Source: DASUPK01 sp035265665
Lineage (GTDB): Bacteria; Actinomycetota; Thermoleophilia; Solirubrobacterales; 70-9
Direction: 5' to 3'
Assembly (NCBI GenBank): GCA_035265665.1
Contig: DATFOK010000035.1
Span: forward strand, 1-64,000
Length of the DNA stretch: 64,000 bases
Position 1 is the stretch's first letter; each line of letters starts with the position of its first letter. A program made the translations under genes and the position numbers. Under the pieces are notes generated by a model, which saw only the letters and a program-made list of their open reading frames with translations, was not told the origin of the DNA and ran no database searches. Below, one piece after another: positions 16,638 through 24,973 of this stretch.

Positions 16638-17245
16638 GCAGAGCTCCCTGACTCCGCGAGGACGGCCTCGTAATCCGCCCGCGTATCGACGTCCCGTGGG
16701 ATCGGGCCGGGGACCCTCGCCTCGACCACCTCGCCGGACCGGTGCTCCATCAGCTTCCAGACCGCCTTGTCGCCGTGCAGCTCCCGCAGGTCTCCGAACA
16801 GCGCCCTGCCGAAGGCGATGGGATGGCCGCGCCCGTCGTCGTAGAGACACGCGGCCAGCGCGGTGTCCTCATCACAGGCCGCGATCAAGGCACGGACGGT
16901 GGCGGGTGTCACGCCGGGCTGATCACCCAGCATCAGAACCATCAGCTCCGAACGTGGGTCGATCGCGCTCAGTCCCGCGGCGATCGACGAGGAGCAACCC
17001 TGTCCGAAGTCCGGGTTCTCCACCACGTCGGCACCCGACAGATCGACCTTGCGCCGAACCTCTCCCGAGCTGCCGCCGAGCGCCACGATCAACTGATCGA
17101 ACGCGCTCGCCCGCGCGGTCTCCAGAGCGTGATCGAGCAGCGTGCCGGAGCCAAAGGGCAGGAGCTGCTTGGGCTCGCCGAGCCGCCGCGAGCCCCCGGC
17201 GGCGAGCACGAGCCCGGTGACGAACCGCTCAGCGGGCCGCGCCAT
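16634..17245 (-). CDS. MocA/MobA-like nucleotidyltransferase
   Basis: 203 residues with the NTP-transferase signature VLAAGGSRRLGEPKQLLPFG, then LMLGDQPGVTP and GHPIAFGRALFGDL. Enzymes of this type in CO dehydrogenase/xanthine dehydrogenase clusters (MocA) attach CMP to molybdopterin, and CO dehydrogenase uses the cytosine dinucleotide form of the cofactor, so MCD synthesis is the likely task. ATG 17245 overlaps the end of the XdhC-YHS gene by 17 bases. Confidence 0.87.
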   Translation of the reverse strand: MARPAERFVTGLVLAAGGSRRLGEPKQLLPFGSGTLLDHALETARASAFDQLIVALGGSSGEVRRKVDLSGADVVENPDFGQGCSSSIAAGLSAIDPRSELMVLMLGDQPGVTPATVRALIAACDEDTALAACLYDDGRGHPIAFGRALFGDLRELHGDKAVWKLMEHRSGEVVEARVPGPIPRDVDTRADYEAVLAESGSSA

Positions 17246-18227
17246 CGGGAACGCCCTGGGCGCTGAAGGTGTCACGACACCCCTCGGAGCAGAAGTAGTA
17301 GAGATCGCCGTCCCGCTCGAGGTGGATGCTCGCCTCGCTGACGGCCACCTCCATGCCGCAGATCGGGTCGATGGCGGTCTCCGTCGAGACGGCGACCGGG
17401 GCCAGCTCGGGGGATGTCGGCTGAGGAGCCTCGGTCCGCGGCGCCTCCATGCCGACGTTCCGCGGCGTCGGCGCTGGGCCCGGCTCGCCCTCGGGCCGCA
17501 GCGAGACGATCTCCGCGAGGATCGCCAGCGCGATCTCCTCCGGGGTCTCGGCGCCGATCTCGAGCCCGGCCGGCGTGTGCAGCCGCGCACGTTGTTCGTC
17601 CGGAAGATCGAGCGACTCCCGCACGGCGCGGCCCCTGACCTCGCTGGCGACCAGGGCCACGTACGGGACGTCGGACAGGAGCGCCTCGGTGAGCACCCGC
17701 TCCTCATCGTGACCGTGCGACGCCACGACGACCGCGGTGTCATCGGGACTGGTCCGGGCGAGCTCCGCCGGGCCGGACTCCACGGCATACCCCAGTCGCT
17801 GCGCGAGATCCGCCAGGGCGGCCGCGATCGGCGCGGCACCGACAACTCGCATTGTGGGCGGTGGGAGATGCGGTTCGAGGAAGATCTCGAGCGCACCGCC
17901 GCTGAGACAGGGGTTCTTGACGGTCACCGCCCCATCAGCGGCCTCCGGTTCCCCCTCCGCGGCGGCGGGCAGGATCCGGAGCAGCAACGGGTCTCCGGAT
18001 TCCATGGCGCGAAGCGAGTAGAGGCGGACCGAAGCCTCCGCGCAGGTGCCCCCGACGAAGCCCTCGATTACGCCGTCGGGGCGCACGATCGCCGAGTCAC
18101 CGGCCCTGACGCTGGTCGGGCTCTGCGCGCGGACGACCGTGGCCGCCACGAACGGCGCCTGCGCTGCGCCTTCTCCGTTTCCTGCGGGCACTGGAATCCC
18201 TCGGGGCAAGGGTACTCCGGGGGTCAT
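17229..18227 (-). CDS. XdhC family protein fused to a C-terminal YHS metal-binding domain
   Basis: 332 residues. Residues 20-80 show an XdhC domain (FVAATVVRAQSPTSVRAGDS, VIEGFVGGTCAEASVRLYSL), residues 125-235 a Rossmann-like domain (MRVVGAAPIAAALADLAQRL, YVALVASEVRGRAVRESLDL, GLEIGAETPEEIALAILAEI). After a Pro/Glu linker, residues 284-325 form a YHS domain: DPICGMEV then YYFCSEGCRDTF, with cysteines at 290, 313 and 317. YHS domains bind heavy metals. CO dehydrogenase needs copper and sulfur on its molybdenum, so a role in metal or sulfur delivery is inferred. Starts 13 bases after the CoxL-domain gene. Confidence 0.85.
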   Translation of the reverse strand: MTPGVPLPRGIPVPAGNGEGAAQAPFVAATVVRAQSPTSVRAGDSAIVRPDGVIEGFVGGTCAEASVRLYSLRAMESGDPLLLRILPAAAEGEPEAADGAVTVKNPCLSGGALEIFLEPHLPPPTMRVVGAAPIAAALADLAQRLGYAVESGPAELARTSPDDTAVVVASHGHDEERVLTEALLSDVPYVALVASEVRGRAVRESLDLPDEQRARLHTPAGLEIGAETPEEIALAILAEIVSLRPEGEPGPAPTPRNVGMEAPRTEAPQPTSPELAPVAVSTETAIDPICGMEVAVSEASIHLERDGDLYYFCSEGCRDTFSAQGVPDGAAR

Positions 18228-18240
18228 TCCGGGCCTGGAC

Positions 18241-18720
18241 CTATCCGGCCGCCTGCACGGCGCCGACCCGGTAGGTCGTCTGGGCGTCCAGCGAGCCCTC
18301 GATTCCCTCGGGCAGCTCGAATCCCCCGAAGGTGTGGAGCGCTACCTCCTGGATCCTCACCCCCTTGGGATCGCCCTGCTCCGCCGTCCAGCGGCCGTTG
18401 TCGAACCGGAGGGCGTCCGGGGCGGCGTCGAGCATGGAGGCGGCCACGATCTGGGCCTTGTCGCGCAGCTTCCGGGCGGTGATCGCGACGTTCTCGCCGA
18501 CGGCGTCACTCGGCTCGTTGTTGAAGGTGTTTCCCTCGCCGAAGCGATCCGTGTCCTCGTGCACCACCTTGATGTCCTCCGGCGGAATGCCAAGCTCGCT
18601 CGCCGCCACCCCGGCGAGCTTCGCCTCCTCACCCTGCGAAGCCTCGCTGAGGCTGAGAACCGTCTTGCCGGTGGGGTGCATTCGAATGAACACTGCCCGG
18701 TAGGTGGGCCCATCAGCCAT
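18241..18720 (-). CDS. Free-standing CoxL-like molybdopterin-binding domain protein
   Basis: 159 residues that align with one internal segment of the CoxL encoded nearby: MADGPTYRAVFIRMHPTGKT matches CoxL MADGCDLRVHGTGKA, AASELGIPPEDIKVVHEDTD matches AEELGISPDDIQVRHGDTD, ARKLRDKAQIVAASMLDAAP matches ARRVRDKARLIAAGMLETSP, and LPEGIEGSLDAQTTYRV matches LPEGVEGGLDGQSVYDP. It therefore corresponds to one domain cut cleanly at both ends, with its own ATG and a ribosome site (GGAAAGGACTCGAG). It lacks the active-site VAYRCSFR and the C-terminal glutamate. The frame is intact and sits inside the cox operon, so it looks functional rather than a remnant; its role is unknown. Confidence 0.82.
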   Translation of the reverse strand: MADGPTYRAVFIRMHPTGKTVLSLSEASQGEEAKLAGVAASELGIPPEDIKVVHEDTDRFGEGNTFNNEPSDAVGENVAITARKLRDKAQIVAASMLDAAPDALRFDNGRWTAEQGDPKGVRIQEVALHTFGGFELPEGIEGSLDAQTTYRVGAVQAAG

Positions 18721-18744
18721 CTCGAGTCCTTTCCTCGAATTTCA

Positions 18745-20085
18745 TCAGGGGGTGGTCCTTCCTCGCTTCGGCCCATAGCCGCTCGGCATCGGCACCGGCC
18801 GCTGAGCCTCGGTCCGCTCGGCACTCGGCAATGACGCGTCGGCAGGCGTGGCGCCCTTTTGGTCGGCCGCCCTGAACCTGTCTCGAGAGGAGTCATCGGC
18901 AGCGATCGCCTCGGCGACCTCGTACATGGCTTCCAGCGAGTGCCCGCTGACGAGCGCATCGCAGTGTGGCAGCGCGGCCGCCATCCCGCCCGCCCCCGGG
19001 GAGAATCCGGCGGCGCCCGCCCGAGGGTTGACCCAGATGATCCGATGGGCGAGTCGCCCGAGGCGCTCCATCTCGCGCCCGACCAGTGCGGGATCCGCGC
19101 GCTCCCAGCCATCGGAGAGGACCACCAGCACCGCGCCCCGGGCCATCCCCCGGCGCCCGTAGCGGTCGTTGAAGCTCTGCAGTGCCTCGCCGATCCGCGT
19201 GCCGCTCGACCAGTCCGGGGCGGCGGCTACGGCCCGCTGGATCGCCGCCTCGGGGTTGCGGCCGCCGAGGGCGCGCGTCAGGCGCGTCAGCCGGGTGGCG
19301 AACACGAACGCCTCCGCGGGAGCGCCGCTGGCGACGGCGGAGGTGAGGAGATGGAGATACGCCCGCGCGTACGGCTCCATCGAGCCAGAGACGTCGCAGA
19401 TCAGAACAAGCCGCCGCGGCCGGGTCCGCCGAGTCCGCCTGGCGAGGGTCATCGGATCACCCCCCGTGCGGAGGCTGCCCCGGAGAGTGCGACGCAGGTC
19501 GAGGTGCTCCCCCCGACGGGCGCGGCGCCTCCTGCGGGCGCGGCGCCGCGGAGCGGCCAGCTCGAGGGCGGCCATCATGCGGCGGATCCGTTCGAGCTCA
19601 TCGGGATCGAGGGCCTCGAAGCTCTTCCTGCGGAGGCGCTCCTCTTCGCTGGCGGGCGCCAGCGGGACCTTGACCTCGAGCTCCGTGCGGTCCTCCCCGG
19701 GGCTTGAGAGCGAGACACGCATGCCGGCCTCATCGCTGCCCCGCTCCCCCGGGGCGGAGCGGGCCTGCGGGGCGGGCGGTCGCTCGCTTGGCCGCAAGCC
19801 GCTCAGCGTCGGGGAGTAGGGGTCGCCGCGTTCCTCGTCCGGCTCTAGGGCCGGATCGAACACCGCCGCGAAGACACGATCGAAGTTCGGCAGCTGGGTC
19901 TGCGAGGAGACGAACACCGATCGGGCCGTCCAGTAGAGCTGCGAGCGCCTCACCGGGCGGACGAGCGCCACCGCCTCGGCGAATCGGGATGCGCGCTCCG
20001 GAGTGGTCGGCACCCCGGCGGCCCGCAGGCGCTGGCCCAGCCTGGTGGACAGGGCGGGCAGGTCGATCGTGCCGAGCTCAGGCAC
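18745..20085 (-). CDS. coxE: VWA-domain protein CoxE
   Basis: 446 residues. An N-terminal CoxE region (VALVRPVRRSQLYWTARSVF, NFDRVFAAVFDP), a variable charged stretch, then ELERIRRMMAALELAAPRRR and a basic RRRARRRRRARRGEHLDLRR segment lead to the von Willebrand A domain with the MIDAS motif LICDVSGSMEPYAR (around residue 230) and VLVVLSDGWERADP. CoxE works with the MoxR ATPase CoxD in assembling the CO dehydrogenase active site. GTG start six bases after the coxL stop. Confidence 0.9.
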   Translation of the reverse strand: MPELGTIDLPALSTRLGQRLRAAGVPTTPERASRFAEAVALVRPVRRSQLYWTARSVFVSSQTQLPNFDRVFAAVFDPALEPDEERGDPYSPTLSGLRPSERPPAPQARSAPGERGSDEAGMRVSLSSPGEDRTELEVKVPLAPASEEERLRRKSFEALDPDELERIRRMMAALELAAPRRRARRRRRARRGEHLDLRRTLRGSLRTGGDPMTLARRTRRTRPRRLVLICDVSGSMEPYARAYLHLLTSAVASGAPAEAFVFATRLTRLTRALGGRNPEAAIQRAVAAAPDWSSGTRIGEALQSFNDRYGRRGMARGAVLVVLSDGWERADPALVGREMERLGRLAHRIIWVNPRAGAAGFSPGAGGMAAALPHCDALVSGHSLEAMYEVAEAIAADDSSRDRFRAADQKGATPADASLPSAERTEAQRPVPMPSGYGPKRGRTTP

Positions 20086-20091
20086 GACCGC

Positions 20092-22461
20092 TCACTGCGG
20101 CGGCTCGGCCCTGCCCTGCATCGCCGCCCAGACGCGGGCCGGGTTCAGCGGCATGTCGACGTGTGCCACGCCGTGACTCTGGTAGAGCGCGTCGCAGACG
20201 GCGTTCACGATCGCGGGCGGAGAGCCGTTGGTGGCGGACTCGCCGACACCCTTGGCCCCGATCGGGTGGTGCGGCGACGGGGTGACCGTGGCTCCGAGCT
20301 CCCAGTCCGGGCACTCGAGGGCCGTCGGGATCAGGTAGTCCATCATCGACCCGTTCAGGCAGTTGCCCTGCTCGTCGAAGCTGATCAGCTCCATCAGGGC
20401 GATGCCGACCCCCTCGGCGAGGCCGCCCATGACCTGGCCGTCGACGATCATCGGGTTGATCCTGGTGCCGCAGTCATCGACCGCGATGAACCGCCTGATC
20501 TTCACCTCGGCGGTATCCGGGTCGACGTCGACCACACAGATGTAGGCGCCGCACGGGTAGGTCAGGTTCGGCGGGTCGTAGACGGACTGGCCGTCGAGGC
20601 CGCCCTCAACCCCCTCGGGCAGCGGCGCCTCGCCGTAGGCGGCTTCCGCGATCTCGTCGATGGTCGCCCCCTTCTCAGGGTCGCCCCGCACGGACCAGCG
20701 GCCCTTCTCCCAGACGAGGTCGTCGGGCGAGGTCTCGAGCATCCCGGCCGCGATCAGCCGGGCCTTGTCGCGCACCCTCCGCGCGGCGACCGCCGCGGCG
20801 GCCCCGGACACGGGGGTGGAGCGGCTGCCGTAGGTCCCGAGGCCGAAGGGCGTGCGATCGGTGTCCCCGTGGCGCACCTGGATGTCGTCCGGGGAGATGC
20901 CGAGCTCCTCGGCGACGATCTGGGCGAAGGTCGTTTCGTGGCCCTGTCCCTGGGTCTGGGCGCTGATGCTGAGCGTCGCCTTGCCGGTGCCGTGGACGCG
21001 CAGGTCGCAGCCGTCGGCCATGCCCTGGCCGAGGATGTCCATGTGCTTCTTCGGCCCGGCGCCGACCACCTCGGTGAAGAAGGCGACGCCGATGCCCATC
21101 AGCTCGCCGCGCTCCCGCTTCTCTGCCTGCTCCCTGCGGAGCTCGTCGTAGCCGGCGATCCGCATCGCCTCACGCATGGTCTCCTCGTACTCGCCGGAGT
21201 CGTAGGTCCAGCCGGTCTTGTTTTCGTAGGGAAACTGCTCGGGCTGGATGAAGCTATTCATCCGCAGCTCGGTGGGGTCGACGTCCATCTTCAGAGCCAG
21301 CTCGCCAACGAGGCGCTCGATCAGGAAAATGCCCTCCGTGACCCGGAACGAGCAGCGGTAGGCCACGCCGCCCGGCGCCTTGTTCGTATAGACGGCCTTG
21401 ACGCTGCAGTGCGCCGCCTCCAGGTCATAGGAGCCGGCGAACACGTGGAAGAAGCCGGCGGGGAACTTCGAGGGCTGCGCCGTGCTGTCGAACGCGCCAT
21501 GGTCCGCGATCACGTCGACCTGCGCCCCCGTAATCCTCCCGTCCTTGGCACAGATCCGGCCGCTCATGATGTAGTCGCGCGCGAAGCCGGTGGACATCAG
21601 GTTCTCCGAGCGGTCCTCCACCCACTTGACTGGCTTGCCGGTGACGATCGAGCCGACGATCGCGCAGACGTAGCCGGGATAGACGGGCACCTTGTTCCCG
21701 AACCCGCCGCCGATATCGTTGGTCATGACCCGGATCTTCTGCTCGGGCAGCCCGGCGACCTGCGCGTAGACAGTGCGATGCAGGTTCGGAGCCTGGTTGC
21801 CGTTGTAGATGTCGAGCTGACCCGTCTCCGGGTTCATGTCGGCGATCATCCCGCAGGTCTCGAGCGGGGCCGGATGGCAGCGCGGGTAGATCATGTCCCG
21901 CTCGACGACGATGTCGGCCTCGGCGAAGACGCGCTCGCACTCATCCGCGTCGCCGGCCTCCCAGAGCGGGGTCGCCAGGTTGTCGGTCTGGTCAGGCTTG
22001 TCGTCCCTGATCACCGGCGCGTCGGGATCGAGCGCCTTGCGGGCGTTGACGACAGCCGGCAGCGGGTCGTACTCGACGTCGATCATGGGCAGGGCGTCGC
22101 GTGCCGAATAGCGGTCCTCGGCGATCACGAAGGCGACCTCCTGACCCTGGAAGCGGACCTTGTCCCCGGCCAGGACCGCCTGCGAGTCGTAGGAGATCGT
22201 CGGCATCCAGGCGAGGCCGAGAGTCTCCAGATCCTTCGCCGTGATCACCCGGTGCACCTTGGGGTGCGCGAGCGCGGCTGAGGTGTCGATCGAGACGATG
22301 CGGGCGTGCGCGTAAGGGCTGCGCAGCACAGCGCCGTAGAGCATCCCGGGGAGGACGATGTCGTCGAGGTACTTGCCCTGGCCGCGGATGAAGCGCGCGT
22401 CCTCCTTGCGCTTCATGTTGCCGTAGCCGATCGGCGTCTCCTTCGCCGCTGTGGTCGCCAT
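20092..22461 (-). CDS. coxL: Aerobic carbon monoxide dehydrogenase large subunit, form I
   Basis: 789 residues. The decisive motif VAYRCSFR is at residues 366-373, with Cys370 the copper ligand of true form I CO dehydrogenases; form II enzymes carry AYRGAGR instead. Other molybdopterin-binding blocks are GGGFGNKVPVYPGY (251-264), AQTQGQGHETTFAQIVAEEL and the C-terminal AKGVGESATNGSPPAIVNAV containing the catalytic glutamate. It oxidises CO to CO2 at a Mo-S-Cu centre and passes electrons to CoxS. ATG 22461 is preferred since GAGGAG is six bases away; ATG 22467 overlaps the coxS stop. Length is close to the 809 residues of the Oligotropha enzyme. Confidence 0.96.
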   Translation of the reverse strand: MATTAAKETPIGYGNMKRKEDARFIRGQGKYLDDIVLPGMLYGAVLRSPYAHARIVSIDTSAALAHPKVHRVITAKDLETLGLAWMPTISYDSQAVLAGDKVRFQGQEVAFVIAEDRYSARDALPMIDVEYDPLPAVVNARKALDPDAPVIRDDKPDQTDNLATPLWEAGDADECERVFAEADIVVERDMIYPRCHPAPLETCGMIADMNPETGQLDIYNGNQAPNLHRTVYAQVAGLPEQKIRVMTNDIGGGFGNKVPVYPGYVCAIVGSIVTGKPVKWVEDRSENLMSTGFARDYIMSGRICAKDGRITGAQVDVIADHGAFDSTAQPSKFPAGFFHVFAGSYDLEAAHCSVKAVYTNKAPGGVAYRCSFRVTEGIFLIERLVGELALKMDVDPTELRMNSFIQPEQFPYENKTGWTYDSGEYEETMREAMRIAGYDELRREQAEKRERGELMGIGVAFFTEVVGAGPKKHMDILGQGMADGCDLRVHGTGKATLSISAQTQGQGHETTFAQIVAEELGISPDDIQVRHGDTDRTPFGLGTYGSRSTPVSGAAAAVAARRVRDKARLIAAGMLETSPDDLVWEKGRWSVRGDPEKGATIDEIAEAAYGEAPLPEGVEGGLDGQSVYDPPNLTYPCGAYICVVDVDPDTAEVKIRRFIAVDDCGTRINPMIVDGQVMGGLAEGVGIALMELISFDEQGNCLNGSMMDYLIPTALECPDWELGATVTPSPHHPIGAKGVGESATNGSPPAIVNAVCDALYQSHGVAHVDMPLNPARVWAAMQGRAEPPQ

Positions 22462-22463
22462 TC

Positions 22464-22940
22464 TCATCTCCTCGCTTCCGCGGACTCGTGCTCTGCAGCC
22501 CAGCGCACGGCCCTGACGATGTTGGCATAGCCCGTGCACCGGCAGATCGCACCGGAGATCGCGGTTCGTATCTCGGCCTCTGACGGGTCCGGGTTCTCGT
22601 CGAGCAGCGCCCTGGCGGTCATGATCATCCCGGGCGTGCAGAAGCCGCACTGGAGGCCGTGCTCCTCCTGGAATCCCTGCTGGACGGAGTCGAGCCGGCC
22701 GTCGACCTCCATCGACTCGATCGTGCGGATCTCATGCCCGTCGCAGCTCGCGGCGAGCGTGGTGCAGGACTTCACCGGCCGTCCGTCGAGGTGCACCACG
22801 CAAGCCCCGCAGTTCGACGTGTCGCAGCCCCAGTGCGTTCCCGTCAAGCCGAGCGTGTCGCGGAGGAAGTGAACCAGGAGCAGAGCGGGCTCGATCTCCC
22901 GGGTGAGCCGGTCGCCGTTGACCGTGACGGTGACCTCCAT
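22464..22940 (-). CDS. coxS: CO dehydrogenase small subunit, two [2Fe-2S] clusters
   Basis: 158 residues. The plant-ferredoxin-type cluster uses GCDTSNCGACVVHLDG and a later SCTT cysteine; the second, helical cluster uses QCGFCTPGMIM and GAICRCTGYANIVRAV. These relay electrons from the molybdenum site in CoxL to FAD in CoxM. Overlaps coxM by one base (TGATG) and coxL start by two, the standard M-S-L order. Confidence 0.95.
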   Translation of the reverse strand: MEVTVTVNGDRLTREIEPALLLVHFLRDTLGLTGTHWGCDTSNCGACVVHLDGRPVKSCTTLAASCDGHEIRTIESMEVDGRLDSVQQGFQEEHGLQCGFCTPGMIMTARALLDENPDPSEAEIRTAISGAICRCTGYANIVRAVRWAAEHESAEARR

Positions 22941-23815
22941 CAGCCCTCCAGCCTCGACGCACGTTCCGCGGCTCGGCTCAGAGCGCGTCTGGTGAGCACA
23001 TCGGCGAGGTGGCGCTTGTAGTCGACCGGGCCGCGCCCGTCCGCGATCGGCGAGCAGTCCTCGGACGCCAGCCCGCCTGCCTCGGCGAACAGCTCCTCGG
23101 CGGGCTCCTTGCCGCGCAGGAGCTCCTCTGAGCGGGTCGCGTGGACCGTGGTCGGTCCGGCGGCGCTGAGCGCCACACCGGCGTCGGCAATCCTCCCGCC
23201 CTCTAGCCAGAGCGCGGCAGAGACGGCGACTATCGCCCAGTCCCCGGCCCTGCGCTCGACCTTCTCGTGGGCGCTTCCTCCACCTGGCCTCACCGGGAGG
23301 CGGATCTCGGTCAGGATCTCGCCGTCCTGGATGGCGGTCATGTAGGGGCCGATGTGGAAATCGTCCATTGAGACGACGCGCTCGCCCTCCGAGCCGACGA
23401 TCACGACGTTCGCCTTCAGCGCCGAGCAGACGGCCGAAAGGTCCTCGGCGGCGTCGGCCTGCGCGAGCGAGCCGCCGATCGTCCCGCGGTTTCTCACCGG
23501 AGGATCGGCGATCACCTGCTCCGCATCAATGAAGACCGGGAAGTGCGTGGCGAGGAGCTCGGACTCGAGCAGCTCCCGGTGACGGGTCATGGCACCGATC
23601 CGCACCTCGCTCTCCGCCTCCCTTATATAGGAGAGCTCGTCGAGCTCGTTGATGTCGATCAGGCGCTCGGGGTTGGCGAGCCGCAGCTTCATCATCGGCA
23701 GCAGGCTGTGCCCGCCGGCGAGGAGGCGGGTCTCGGGGCCGTACTTCTCGAGCAGCTGGATCGCGTTCTGGACGCTGGTCGCCCGCTCGTACTCGATGGG
23801 CCCGGGTGTCTGCAC
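22940..23815 (-). CDS. coxM: CO dehydrogenase medium (FAD) subunit
   Basis: 291 residues of the vanillyl-alcohol-oxidase-type FAD fold. The two flavin-binding signatures are AGGHSLLPMMKLRLA (residues 33-47) and TIGGSLAQADAAEDL; the CODH C-terminal domain follows (VERRAGDWAIVAVSAALWLE, YKRHLADVLTRRAL). FAD receives electrons from CoxS and passes them to the respiratory chain. The GTG start is 21 bases after the last of five membrane-protein genes, so a shared transcript is likely. Confidence 0.95.
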   Translation of the reverse strand: MQTPGPIEYERATSVQNAIQLLEKYGPETRLLAGGHSLLPMMKLRLANPERLIDINELDELSYIREAESEVRIGAMTRHRELLESELLATHFPVFIDAEQVIADPPVRNRGTIGGSLAQADAAEDLSAVCSALKANVVIVGSEGERVVSMDDFHIGPYMTAIQDGEILTEIRLPVRPGGGSAHEKVERRAGDWAIVAVSAALWLEGGRIADAGVALSAAGPTTVHATRSEELLRGKEPAEELFAEAGGLASEDCSPIADGRGPVDYKRHLADVLTRRALSRAAERASRLEG

Positions 23816-23836
23816 TGGAGAGTCCCCGCCCTCTAT

Positions 23837-24439
23837 TCAGCCGTCCGACGACTTCGGCTCATCCGACTGCGTCCCGCCGTCGGCGCCGGCCTCCGTGCCG
23901 ATCACCGGGGACCGGGGCCGATGCCTGGACCCTCCCGGCTCATCGGCGACCGGGCCACTGGGATTCGTGTAGATCGAGCGGGCTGCCGCGCTCGAGTAGG
24001 TCGCATCCCTGAGAGCGGCGCCGGACATCGCGCCGACGCCGAGCGGGCTCTCGCGACCCAGGCGCGCCAGCTGCACCGCGCCTCTGGTGTAGACCTCGTC
24101 GATGTTCTTCACCTCGCCGCTCCTGCCCTGCCGCTCGAGCACCGACGCCCCGGATCCGGGGTAAAGCGACTCGACCAGCCCAGCCGCATCATCCTGCCCG
24201 GCCTTCTTGTCCAACAGACCTTCGAGGAGATCGGTGCCGGCGGAGAGATCCTGGTTGATCGTCTCGACCACGCCGTTCACGGGCTCGCTCTTCTTGAGGA
24301 TGCCGCCGACCGACTCGATCACCGCGTCGAGCCCGGCGGTGATCTTCCGCAGCTCCAGGATGACGGCGACCAGGTAGACGACCAGTGCCAGGATCACCAA
24401 CACCACCGCGATCAGGGTGACGACTGCGGCGGGCTCCAT
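23837..24439 (-). CDS. Membrane-anchored protein of unknown function, cox cassette gene 5
   Basis: 200 residues. One N-terminal membrane helix (about residues 5-28, VVTLIAVVLVILALVVYLVAV), then a long helical region (ELRKITAGLDAVIESVGGIL, VNGVVETINQDL) and a Gly/Pro/Ser-rich, probably disordered tail from about residue 150. No catalytic or cofactor motif and no recognised family. ATG 24439 is one base after the stop of the previous gene and the gene ends 21 bases before coxM. Fifth and longest member of the cassette. Confidence 0.75.
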   Translation of the reverse strand: MEPAAVVTLIAVVLVILALVVYLVAVILELRKITAGLDAVIESVGGILKKSEPVNGVVETINQDLSAGTDLLEGLLDKKAGQDDAAGLVESLYPGSGASVLERQGRSGEVKNIDEVYTRGAVQLARLGRESPLGVGAMSGAALRDATYSSAAARSIYTNPSGPVADEPGGSRHRPRSPVIGTEAGADGGTQSDEPKSSDG

Positions 24440-24440
24440 C

Positions 24441-24698
24441 TCAGGCGTCCTCGAGGATGGTGTCGAGCGAACCGCCGTAGTTCGCGACCACGGTGACCGT
24501 CTGGCTGACCTGTTCCTGGGTCGTGTTGAGCAGTTCGACGGCGTCCAGATCGTTGGAGACGGCTTCGGCGACGGGCCGAAGCCCGTCGACGGCCTGGGTG
24601 GTCTCCCTAGCGGCGTGGAGCACACCCCTCAGGAGGATCACCACGACCGGCACGATCACGAGCAGCAGGACGGCGTTTCCGATCCACCAGAGCGTCAT
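24441..24698 (-). CDS. Small one-helix membrane protein, cox cassette gene 4
   Basis: 85 residues: an N-terminal membrane helix (WIGNAVLLLVIVPVVVILLR) followed by an amphipathic helical domain (AARETTQAVDGLRPVAEAVS, LNTTQEQVSQTVTVVANYGG) with heptad-like spacing. No known family recognised; the shape resembles DUF948-type proteins. Overlaps the previous gene by four bases (ATGA). Confidence 0.72.
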   Translation of the reverse strand: MTLWWIGNAVLLLVIVPVVVILLRGVLHAARETTQAVDGLRPVAEAVSNDLDAVELLNTTQEQVSQTVTVVANYGGSLDTILEDA

Positions 24699-24973
24699 CG
24701 CTTCTCCGCGTGCTCGGCGATGATCGCGGCCTTCGCGGCGACCGACGGCATCAGGGCGATGATCCCGTCGAACTGGGCGTTGATCGCCTTCACCGCGGGG
24801 CGAAGGGGTCGCAGATGCTCCTCTTCGACTCCCGTCAGGGCCGCACCGAGATCGTTCAGGTCGCTCGCGATCGAGGAGAGCCGGCGGCGGATCTCGATCA
24901 GCGCCAGCGCGAGCACGACCACGAGCACCACCGCCTCGGCCACGCTCAGGACGATCAGCAGGGAGGTGCTCAT
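24695..24973 (-). CDS. Small one-helix membrane protein, cox cassette gene 3
   Basis: 92 residues: membrane helix at about 4-27 (SLLIVLSVAEAVVLVVVLAL), then a charged helical part IEIRRRLSSIASDLNDLGAA and LRPLRPAVKAINAQFDGIIA. No known motif. ATGA overlap with the previous gene shows translational coupling. Confidence 0.72.
   Translation of the reverse strand: MSTSLLIVLSVAEAVVLVVVLALALIEIRRRLSSIASDLNDLGAALTGVEEEHLRPLRPAVKAINAQFDGIIALMPSVAAKAAIIAEHAEKR

Noticed and set aside
14235..16673. An 812-codon open frame on the plus strand across moaA, xdhC and moxR
   Set aside because: It is antisense to three well-recognised genes, its product is a low-complexity Arg/Gly/Leu/Val mix without any domain, and long antisense frames are expected at this GC content.
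20161..22281. A 706-codon plus-strand frame antisense to coxL
   Set aside because: Mirror of coxL third-position GC; composition is biased and no motif is present.
20092..22461. Form II (putative) CO dehydrogenase or xanthine dehydrogenase
   Set aside because: The active-site loop is VAYRCSFR with cysteine, not AYRGAGR or a xanthine dehydrogenase motif.
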